From Kibdelosporangium banguiense (GTDB lineage Bacteria; Actinomycetota; Actinomycetes; Mycobacteriales; Pseudonocardiaceae): a DNA stretch of 64,000 bases. The DNA lies in the NCBI RefSeq assembly GCF_017876405.1, contig NZ_JAGINW010000001.1, positions 11,297,203-11,361,202 on the forward strand, given 5' to 3'. The notes under the pieces are model-generated. The model did not search any database. It was not told the origin of the DNA and saw nothing but the letters and a program-made list of their open reading frames with translations. Position numbers and translations under genes: made by a program. Shown piece after piece: positions 57,665 through 64,000 of this stretch. The number at the start of each line of letters is the position of its first letter. The first letter of the stretch is position 1.

Positions 57665-58485
57665 ACGGCAGCCGCCGTACCACCGAAGACCTGGCCGCGC
57701 TCCTCGTCCGAGAGGTCCGCGGTCAGCTCTTCGGCAGCGTTCACGACATCGGCGTACGACCCTGCCAGCAGGCACACCGGCCAGTCCGAGCCGAACATCA
57801 GCCTGCCTGGCCCGAAAGCGTCGAGCACGACCTCGGCGTACGGACCCAGGTCCTGCACTGTCCACTTTGCCCAGTCTGCCTCGGTGACCAGCCCGGACAG
57901 CTTGCAGGTCACGTTCTCGAAGCCCGCCAGCTCTCGCAGCGACGACGCCCACGGCTCCAGCTCGCCACTGGCGATCAGCGGTTTCGCGCAGTGGTCCAGG
58001 ACGAACGGATGGTCCTGGAACGCCGCCACCGTCTCGATCGAGGCCTCAAGCTGGTGCGGCAGAACCAGAAGCTCGTACAGCAACCCGGCGTCGAACACGG
58101 CTTTCAGCCCGCGTTGCACGTCATTGCGGCACAACCAGCGCGGATCCTCCTCGCCCTGCACCTGATGCCGGATTCCACGCAACCACTGCCCGCCTGCGCC
58201 CGACCGCAGAGCAGCCAGATCGTCGGCGACCGAAGGCGACGTCAGGTCGACCCAGCCGACGACCGCGCCCACCACCTCGCAAGACTCCGCCACGGCAAGG
58301 AACTCAGGCGTTTCCTCGGGAACGGTGACGGTCTGTACGAGCACGGTCCGGTCGAAACCTTCAGCGGCCGAGAGAAGATCCTCGACCGAGAAGTTCCGCC
58401 GGATCGCCGCCATCGTCTGCGCGGAGATCCAGTCCTGATCCCGGACCGCGAGGTCCCAAAGGTGGTGGTGCGCGTCAACTCGCAT
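57652..58485 (-). CDS. Amidohydrolase-family lactonase (L-fucono/L-rhamnono-lactonase-like)
   Basis: The 277-aa TIM-barrel hydrolase of the COG3618 type shows N-terminal metal motif RVDAHHHLWD, FVLDHCAKP with a later metal His, and C-terminal FGSDWPVCLLAG. Relatives open aldonolactones in fucose and rhamnose catabolism. ATG 58485 has GGAGGG 8 nt upstream and overlaps the aldose dehydrogenase gene by 11 bp. In context it hydrolyses the lactone made by that enzyme. Confidence 0.87.
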   Translation of the reverse strand: MRVDAHHHLWDLAVRDQDWISAQTMAAIRRNFSVEDLLSAAEGFDRTVLVQTVTVPEETPEFLAVAESCEVVGAVVGWVDLTSPSVADDLAALRSGAGGQWLRGIRHQVQGEEDPRWLCRNDVQRGLKAVFDAGLLYELLVLPHQLEASIETVAAFQDHPFVLDHCAKPLIASGELEPWASSLRELAGFENVTCKLSGLVTEADWAKWTVQDLGPYAEVVLDAFGPGRLMFGSDWPVCLLAGSYADVVNAAEELTADLSDEERGQVFGGTAAAVYTL

Positions 58486-59437
58486 CCAAGAAACCCTCCG
58501 CACGCAGGTCGTCCCAGAGCCCTTCGGGCACCGGCGCGGCGAACAGTTCGGCGTTGCGTACCGCCTGATCAGCCGACTTCACACCGAGTACCACCGAAGC
58601 GACAGCCGGGTGACGCAGGACGAACTGTACGGCCGCCTGCGGCAGTGTCGCACCATGGCGCTCACACACCGCGGCGATCCGCTGCGCCCGGACGACCAGA
58701 TCCCGGGGCGCCGGGGCGTAGTTGTACTTGGCGTCGTCGGCGACCTGTGGGCGGGCGAGCAGGCCGGAGTTGAAAACACCCGCCGCCAGAACCGAAACAC
58801 CACGTTCGGCGCACAGTGGCAGAAACTCGCCTGCGGCGCTCTGCTCCAGCAGGGTGTACCGGCCGGCCAGCATCACCACGTCGATGGAGGTCTCCCGGAT
58901 GAACCGGGCAGGCATCTGCCACTGGTTCATCCCCACTCCGATCGCCCCGACCGCGCCCTGTGAACGCAGGTCAGCCAGTGCCGGGGCGCCTTCCCCCGCT
59001 GCCTGGGCCCAGTGGTCGTCGGGGTCGTGCAGCAGCAGGACGTCCACCCGGTCAAGGCCCAGACGCTCCAAAGAGGACTCGACCGAACGGCGGACACCGT
59101 CGGCGCTGAAGTCCCACATGCGGCGCTGGGTCGCGGGCACGGCGAACCCGTTGTCCAGGTCGAGTCCCTTGCCGTCCGACGGCTCGAGCAACCGTCCCAC
59201 CTTTGTGGACACCACATAGGAGTCCCGCGGGATCCCGGCGAGAAACTTGCCGAGCCTGCGCTCTGACAGGCCCAGGCCGTAGTGCGGCGCGGTGTCGAAG
59301 TACCGCACACCGGCTTCCCACGCCGCCTGCAGCGCGGCTTCGGCGTCCGCGTCGGAAACCTCGTTGTACAGGTTGCCGATCCCGGCCGCGCCGAACCCGA
59401 ACGTACTCACGCCGACATTCGTCGAACCCAGTTTCAT
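58475..59437 (-). CDS. Aldo/keto reductase-family aldose (L-fucose) 1-dehydrogenase
   Basis: The 320-aa protein has Asp/Tyr in YFDTAPHYGLGLSERRLG, Lys in VVSTKVGRLL and His in LLLHDPDDHW, the pattern of D-threo-aldose/L-fucose dehydrogenases rather than generic AKRs. It oxidises the sugar to its lactone with NAD(P)+. ATG 59437 follows GGGAG; the start overlaps the mutarotase stop by 4 bp. Confidence 0.87.
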   Translation of the reverse strand: MKLGSTNVGVSTFGFGAAGIGNLYNEVSDADAEAALQAAWEAGVRYFDTAPHYGLGLSERRLGKFLAGIPRDSYVVSTKVGRLLEPSDGKGLDLDNGFAVPATQRRMWDFSADGVRRSVESSLERLGLDRVDVLLLHDPDDHWAQAAGEGAPALADLRSQGAVGAIGVGMNQWQMPARFIRETSIDVVMLAGRYTLLEQSAAGEFLPLCAERGVSVLAAGVFNSGLLARPQVADDAKYNYAPAPRDLVVRAQRIAAVCERHGATLPQAAVQFVLRHPAVASVVLGVKSADQAVRNAELFAAPVPEGLWDDLRAEGFLDAS

Positions 59438-59745
59438 GGGAGCTCCCACACCTGTTTCACGTCCGGTTGCGCGCCGGAGTAGTCGTCGGACACCTCGAGC
59501 AACTCGGCCATCCGGGCCTGCCACGGGATGTTGGCGGGGTGGTCACGCAGCTTCTCGCGCATGCGGGTGTAGTCCTCGCATTCGACCACATGGAACAGAT
59601 CCCGGCCGCTGCGCCAGATCCGCCACGACCGCACCCCCGCTTCCCGCAGTGCGGTGTCGAGCTCTGATGGGATCACCGCATGAATGCGGTCGTAATCGGA
59701 CTCCTTGCCCGGTTTGAGCCGGGTGTGCAGGGCAACCGTCTCCAA
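59434..59745 (-). CDS. L-rhamnose/L-fucose mutarotase (RhaM-like)
   Basis: The 103-aa product is of standard RhaM length: VALHTRLKPGKESDYDRIHAVIPSELDTALREAGVRSWRIWRSGRDLFHVVECEDY. The conserved His, Tyr and paired Trp-type positions are present in modified form (RSWRIW). It interconverts the anomers of the imported sugar. TTG 59745 has AGGAG 5 nt upstream and sits 2 bp after the permease stop. Confidence 0.87.
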   Translation of the reverse strand: METVALHTRLKPGKESDYDRIHAVIPSELDTALREAGVRSWRIWRSGRDLFHVVECEDYTRMREKLRDHPANIPWQARMAELLEVSDDYSGAQPDVKQVWELP

Positions 59746-59747
59746 AG

Positions 59748-60779
59748 CTACTCCTGAGCCTTGCCAGTGGTCAGTCGGGACAGCACAAGCGCGATGAGGA
59801 TGATGACACCGTTGATCGCTCCGAACCAGTGCCCGTCGACACTCATCAGCGTCAGCAGGTTCTGGATCAGCCCGAGCATCAGCACACCGCACAGCGCGCC
59901 GAACAGCGTGCCCTTGCCGCCGTTGAGGCTGATCCCGCCGATCACCGCGGCGGCGAACACGGTGAAGATCATGCCTTCACCCATGTTGGCACCGATCGCG
60001 CCGAGCCGGCCGGTCTCCAGGATGCCGGCGAGCGCCGCGAGCACGCCGCCGAGGATCAGCACCGTCCAGACCACCGCATTGGTACGGATGCCTGCGGCCC
60101 TGGCCGCGTCCACGTTGCCGCCAATGGCGTAGAGCGAACGGCCCTGCCGGAAGTAGGACAGCACGACGATGCCGATGACAAACGCGATCAGCGCGATCCA
60201 GACCGAGGCCGCCAGCCCGAACCACTTCTCGAAGCCGAGGTACATGAACGACTGCGGGAGCTGGAACAGACTGCTGCCGCCGGACACACCGACGTGCAGA
60301 CCGCGGACCGTGATCAGCATGCCGAGCGTGACGATGAACGCCGACAGCTGGAACTTCAGGATCAGCAGGCCGTTGAGCGCGCCGATCGCCGCGCCGATGG
60401 CCAGGCACAGCGGGATCGCCATCCACTGTGGCCACTCGGTGCCCAGGCCGTGCGCCTGGTCGGTGGCCGGCACCACCAAGGCGATCGCCAGCACCGGGGC
60501 GAAGCCGATGGTGGACTCCAGCGACAGGTCGAACTTGCCGGTGATCAGGATCATCGCTTCGGCCAGCACCAGCAGGGCCAGGGCGCTCTGCTGCTGCAGC
60601 ACGTCGGTCAGGTTGCCCACAGTCAGGAACGTCGGGCTGATCAGCGCGCCGATCACCATCAGCACGATGATCGCCGGAACCAGGGCCAGATCCCGGAACC
60701 GGGCGAGCCGGATCGGCGTGCGGCGGCCGGAGGCGGGGGCCGTCGCGGTCGCCGCGTCCGGCGAGAGCGTCTTGGTCAT
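59748..60779 (-). CDS. Sugar ABC transporter permease (RbsC-type)
   Basis: The 343-aa protein has about nine membrane helices and the RbsC-family signatures AEAMILITGKFDLSLESTIGF, GMLITVRGLHVGVSGG, GGVLAALAGILETGRLGA and GGISLNGGKGTLFGALCG. It forms the channel with the ATPase upstream. ATG 60779 overlaps the ATPase stop. Confidence 0.93.
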   Translation of the reverse strand: MTKTLSPDAATATAPASGRRTPIRLARFRDLALVPAIIVLMVIGALISPTFLTVGNLTDVLQQQSALALLVLAEAMILITGKFDLSLESTIGFAPVLAIALVVPATDQAHGLGTEWPQWMAIPLCLAIGAAIGALNGLLILKFQLSAFIVTLGMLITVRGLHVGVSGGSSLFQLPQSFMYLGFEKWFGLAASVWIALIAFVIGIVVLSYFRQGRSLYAIGGNVDAARAAGIRTNAVVWTVLILGGVLAALAGILETGRLGAIGANMGEGMIFTVFAAAVIGGISLNGGKGTLFGALCGVLMLGLIQNLLTLMSVDGHWFGAINGVIILIALVLSRLTTGKAQE

Positions 60780-62299
60780 CACTCAGCAACTCCCTCGATC
60801 GCCGCGACCAGTGCCGATTCCGTCCAGTCCCGGCCGAATTCGTGCGCGACCTCGCCGTGGAACATCACCACCACCCGATCGCAAACCTTCAGATCGTCCA
60901 GCTCGTCGGACACCACGATCACCGCGGCGCCCGTGCGGGCGACCCGGTCGACCACCCCGAGCAGCGACTCCTTGGACTTCACGTCCACACCCGCGGTCGG
61001 GTTGATCAGCACGAGCACCTTCGGATCGCCCGCCAGGGCCCGGGCCATCACGACTTTCTGCTGGTTTCCGCCGGACAGATCGGAAACCGGCTGCTCGGCA
61101 CCGGAGGCCACGATGTCGTAGGAGGCGATCGCGCTGCCGCCCACCGAGGCAAGCTGTCTGGGCGGTACGAGACCGGCTGGCCCGAGCTTGCCCATCACCG
61201 TCAGGGCCGCGTTCTCCGCGATGCTCAGGCCGAGTACGAGTCCTTGGTGGTGGCGATCCCTTGGCACGCAGCCGATTCCGTGCCTGAGCGCGTCCACGAC
61301 CGAACCCGGCTTCACCTTCCGTCCGTCCACTTCGATCACACCGGACGTGGGCTTGCGCAGGCCGTAGATCGTCTCGGCGACCTGGTGTTTGCCGCTGGAG
61401 GCACTGCCGGCCAGCCCGATCACCTCGCCTTTGCGGGCCTCAAGGCTCACGCCAGTAAAGGAATCCCCGCTGAGATCACGCAAGGTCAACGCGACCGTGG
61501 CCTTCTGGCCGACGTTGGGCCGGTCGGCCGCGCTGGGCACCGAAAGCCCCCCTGGCTCACCGGTCATCGCGTCGACCAGTTCGGCCCGGCCAAGCTCGTT
61601 GACCGGAGCGGTGAGGATGTGGCGGGCGTCCCGGAAGACCGTGACGGTCTGGCAGACCTCGTAGATCTCTTCCAGGTGATGGGAGATGAACATGAACGTG
61701 ATGCCGGTGTCCTGCAACGCCCGCAGCCGCTCGAACAGGCGCTCGATCGCCGGGCCGTCCAGCTGGGCGGTCGGCTCGTCGAGGATGATGAACTTCGCAC
61801 CGACCGAGAGCGCGCGGGCGATCTCGACCAGCTGCCGTTGCTCCACAGTCAGCTCCGACGCGGGTTTGGTCACGTCGACATCCACACCGAACGGTTCGAG
61901 CAGCTCGGCGGACTGCCTGCGCATCTTCGGCCAGCTGATCACCGTCTTGCCCTGGCGGTTGATGAACAGGTTCTCCGCCACCGACAACGCGGGCATGATC
62001 GTGGACCGCTGGTACACGCAGGCCACGTTGCGCCGCCAGCCCTCGCGGTCGCTCAACGCCGGAGCGGGCCGCCCGAAGAAGGCGACTTCACCACTGTCGG
62101 GCGCCTGCAGTCCGGTGAGGATCGAGACCAATGTGGACTTTCCGGCGCCGTTCCGGCCGACCAGGGCGTGGGACTCACCGTCGCGGATCTCGATACCGAC
62201 GTCGTTGAGCGCCACCGTCTTGCCATAGCGCTTGGTGATGTTGCGCGCCGCGGCGGCGAGCGTACCGCCCGCCGCCGCTTCGTTCACAGAGCTCATCAT
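60779..62299 (-). CDS. Sugar ABC transporter ATP-binding protein with two ABC domains (RbsA/XylG-type)
   Basis: In the 506-aa protein the N-half has Walker A GRNGAGKSTLVSIL, an atypical signature ELTVEQRQLVEIARAL and Walker B FIILDEPTAQL. The C-half has GLAGSASSGKHQVAETIYGL (degenerate Walker A as usual in this class) and signature VSDLSGGNQQKVVMARAL. ATG 62299 overlaps the binding-protein stop (ATGA). Confidence 0.93.
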   Translation of the reverse strand: MMSSVNEAAAGGTLAAAARNITKRYGKTVALNDVGIEIRDGESHALVGRNGAGKSTLVSILTGLQAPDSGEVAFFGRPAPALSDREGWRRNVACVYQRSTIMPALSVAENLFINRQGKTVISWPKMRRQSAELLEPFGVDVDVTKPASELTVEQRQLVEIARALSVGAKFIILDEPTAQLDGPAIERLFERLRALQDTGITFMFISHHLEEIYEVCQTVTVFRDARHILTAPVNELGRAELVDAMTGEPGGLSVPSAADRPNVGQKATVALTLRDLSGDSFTGVSLEARKGEVIGLAGSASSGKHQVAETIYGLRKPTSGVIEVDGRKVKPGSVVDALRHGIGCVPRDRHHQGLVLGLSIAENAALTVMGKLGPAGLVPPRQLASVGGSAIASYDIVASGAEQPVSDLSGGNQQKVVMARALAGDPKVLVLINPTAGVDVKSKESLLGVVDRVARTGAAVIVVSDELDDLKVCDRVVVMFHGEVAHEFGRDWTESALVAAIEGVAE

Positions 62300-63354
62300 T
62301 TGCCGATCTGGTTGCCCCACAACGCCTTGTCATCGACGTTGTCCTTGGTCACCAGGGGTGCGGGCAGCTGGTCCTCGAGGTTGCCGTTGCCCACGTCCAC
62401 AATGGTCGAGTCGTGGTCGGTCGGGCCGGGCTTGAAGCTCTTGCCCTCCAGCGCGGCCTTCGCGTAGAACAGCGCCCACTTGGCATAGAGGTCCGCGGGC
62501 TGCGACACGGTCGCGTCGATCTCACCCTTGCGGATCGACTCGAACTCCTGCGGGATGCCGTCGTTGGACACGATGAAGATGTGGTTCGGGTCCGTAGCCG
62601 GCAGCAGGTGGTTGGTCGAGCGCAAAACCTGCAGGGTCGGCGCCAGGAACACGCCACCGGCCTGCATGTAGATGCCCTTGATGTCCGGGTGCTGGTTGAG
62701 CCGCGTCTGCAACGCGGAACTGGCCTTCGAGCCCTCCCAGTCGGTCGGCTCCTCGAACACCGTGATGCCCGGGTAGTCCTTCTTCATGCAGGCGGCGAAC
62801 GCCTCCGAGCGGTCCCGTCCATTCACACTGGACAGTGCGCCCTGGAACTCGACGACCTTGCCCTTGCCGCCGAGCTTGTCACCGAGGAACTTGCAGGCCT
62901 TCTCGCCGTAGGCCTTGTTGTCCGCGCGGACGACCATGTACACCTTGCCCTGGTCCGGCCGGGTGTCCACTGTGACCACTGGGATCTTCTGCTGCTCCAG
63001 GCGTTGCAGCGTGGTCGCGATCGCGCCGGTGTCCTGCGGGGCCATCACGATCGCCTTGGCGCCCTGGCCGGTCAGCGACTGGACGTTGGCCACCAGGTTC
63101 TCGACCTTGTTCTGCGAGTTGGTCGGCGCCATCATGTTGACGCCAAGTTCCTTGCCGAACTGCGGGACGTACTTGATGTACGAGTTCCAGAAGTCCGAGT
63201 CGGCGCGTGGGAAGTCCACCCCGACCTTGGCGTTGGCATCGCCTGCTGCTGCCCCGCCCGGGGCCGAACTGGGAGACGATTCGCCACACGCGGTGGCGGC
63301 CAGCACCACCGCGGCTGCGGTGGCGACGGCACGAACTGATCTGCGGACGGGCAC
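62296..63354 (-). CDS. Sugar ABC transporter substrate-binding lipoprotein (RbsB-type)
   Basis: The 352-aa protein begins with a lipoprotein signal ending LAATAC; Cys about 23 is lipidated. The periplasmic-binding-protein-1 fold follows (VGVDFPRADSDFWNSYIKYVPQFGKELGV, IVMAPQDTGAIATTLQRLEQQKIPVVTVDTRP). GTG 63354 lies 7 nt after GGAGG; GTG 63357 is adjacent. The operon context suggests a 6-deoxyhexose ligand such as L-fucose or L-rhamnose. Confidence 0.92.
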   Translation of the reverse strand: MPVRRSVRAVATAAAVVLAATACGESSPSSAPGGAAAGDANAKVGVDFPRADSDFWNSYIKYVPQFGKELGVNMMAPTNSQNKVENLVANVQSLTGQGAKAIVMAPQDTGAIATTLQRLEQQKIPVVTVDTRPDQGKVYMVVRADNKAYGEKACKFLGDKLGGKGKVVEFQGALSSVNGRDRSEAFAACMKKDYPGITVFEEPTDWEGSKASSALQTRLNQHPDIKGIYMQAGGVFLAPTLQVLRSTNHLLPATDPNHIFIVSNDGIPQEFESIRKGEIDATVSQPADLYAKWALFYAKAALEGKSFKPGPTDHDSTIVDVGNGNLEDQLPAPLVTKDNVDDKALWGNQIGK

Positions 63355-63413
63355 CACAGGTCCTCCTTGACGGCGGTGTCTTTAGAACGGTGTCACAAGC
63401 TGTGTTCTTGTCT

Positions 63414-64000
63414 CTACTGCTGGGCAGGCGGCCGCAGCCGCAGGCCGTGCATGCCGCCGTCCACGGCAAGCACCGTTCCCACCGTCGCGCCCGACAACGG
63501 GCTCGCCAGGTAGGCGATCGCGTTCGCGACCTCGTCGGCCGACACGAGCCGGCCCGTAGGTTGACGCGCGTTCAAGGCGGCACGCTCGGCCGCAGGGTCG
63601 GCTGCCTGGTCAAGCAACCGGCTCACCCACGGCGTGTCCGCGGTGCCGGGAGCGACACAGTTGACCCGGATGCCCTCGCGGACATGGTCTGCGGCCATCG
63701 CCAAGGTGAGCGCGTACACCGCACCTTTGCTGGCGGAGTACAACGCTCTTTGCGGAAGACCCGCCCACGCCGCGATCGAACAGGTGTTGACGATCGCTGC
63801 CGCAGGCGACTTCCGCAAGTGCGGCAACGCATGCCGGGCAACACGGGCCATGCCGACGACGTTCACATCCAGCACGCGCAGCCACTCGTCGTCAGGGTTC
63901 GTCGCGACATCACCAATCGCGCCGATGCCCGCGTTGTTGACCACGACGTCCAGCCGCCCGAACCGCTCGACCACAGCTTCGACCGCGGTCCTGACCTGGG
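63414..64000 (-). CDS. SDR-family dehydrogenase, 5' part cut by the window edge
   Basis: The frame is open to base 64000. Seen are the NNAGIGAIGD motif, the catalytic YSASK (Tyr and Lys), the Ser in NTCSIAAWA and the C-terminal AYLASPLSGATVGTVLAVDGGMHG; the N-terminal cofactor motif lies outside. In non-phosphorylative fucose pathways an SDR oxidises 2-keto-3-deoxy-L-fuconate, which fits this operon. It is 59 bp upstream of the binding-protein gene in the same direction. Confidence 0.9.
   Translation of the reverse strand, partial: QVRTAVEAVVERFGRLDVVVNNAGIGAIGDVATNPDDEWLRVLDVNVVGMARVARHALPHLRKSPAAAIVNTCSIAAWAGLPQRALYSASKGAVYALTLAMAADHVREGIRVNCVAPGTADTPWVSRLLDQAADPAAERAALNARQPTGRLVSADEVANAIAYLASPLSGATVGTVLAVDGGMHGLRLRPPAQQ

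Noticed and set aside
60842..62467. A 541-codon + strand frame opposite the ABC ATPase
   Set aside because: Antisense to two ABC domains with clear Walker and signature motifs.
63380..63410. AGAAC...GTTCT inverted repeat between the SDR and binding-protein genes as an operator
   Set aside because: Arms of only 5 bp within an operon-internal gap; no second copy seen.
1..64000. tRNA, rRNA, insertion sequences, integrase and attachment sites bounding the eCIS island
   Set aside because: I looked at the gaps and gene ends and saw no tRNA-like cloverleaf, transposase motif or long direct repeats; short sites could have escaped reading by eye.

Overview
The window is high-GC DNA (about two thirds G+C by eye) with many GTG and TTG starts and tightly overlapping operons. 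The gene content (DUF427, NicO/DUF4331, dynamin pairs, Crp plus cyclase-like modules, CIS genes, zinc dehydrogenases, P450) fits a filamentous actinomycete, most plausibly of the Pseudonocardiaceae type. Genus is inference; there is no rRNA or tRNA gene here to test it.

Layout. 1-2.2 kb: 3' part of a secreted zinc metalloprotease. 2.2-7.4 kb: a sugar/polyol PTS locus (HPr, DeoR-type repressor, PfkB-type kinase, mannitol-type EIIC, EIIB and EIIA, zinc dehydrogenase). 7.6-11.9 kb: small metabolic genes (double DUF427, AOC-barrel-like secreted protein, aldo/keto reductase, DJ-1/PfpI, styrene-monooxygenase-like flavoprotein).

11.9-47.2 kb: an extracellular-type contractile injection system (eCIS, phage-tail-like) island. 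The structural operon (sheath, tube, a possible frameshifted tail chaperone, second tube, DUF4157/tape-measure-like protein, LysM protein, VgrG-like spike, gp25, baseplate J, tail protein I, membrane-anchored zinc ribbon) runs leftward from 47.2 to 36.2 kb. The AAA+ ATPase and the DUF4255 cap lie 21 kb away at 11.9-14.7 kb. Between the two halves sit a peptidoglycan hydrolase without a signal peptide, two dynamin-like GTPases, a Crp / nucleotidyl-cyclase-like / degenerate-NTPase module, a membrane Hsp70 with an extracellular propeller, a MoxR-DUF58-transglutaminase-fold operon, and two large membrane-anchored surface proteins. An inverted repeat with the core GCCC-TTTT-GGGC lies about 65 nt upstream of both leftward eCIS transcription units, which suggests that the halves are co-regulated.

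47.4-57.7 kb: WYL regulator, LCM-type methyltransferase divergent from a cytochrome P450 across a palindromic operator, a NicO / TPR / DUF4331 cluster, a STAS-HATPase protein, DUF4383, a 39-residue peptide gene, and MarR divergent from a truncated MFS transporter. 57.7-64 kb: an operon for uptake and non-phosphorylative catabolism of an L-fucose/L-rhamnose-type sugar (SDR, binding protein, ABC ATPase, permease, mutarotase, aldose dehydrogenase, lactonase), running off the right edge.

Main points for follow-up: (1) the eCIS island with its membrane-linked accessory set and shared promoter element; (2) a candidate -1 programmed frameshift (C_CCT_TTC plus a downstream stem) joining a tail-chaperone-like gene to a 56-codon frame with no ATG, GTG or TTG start; (3) a DUF4157 protein that may double as the tape measure; (4) a tail-anchored zinc ribbon translationally coupled to the baseplate genes.
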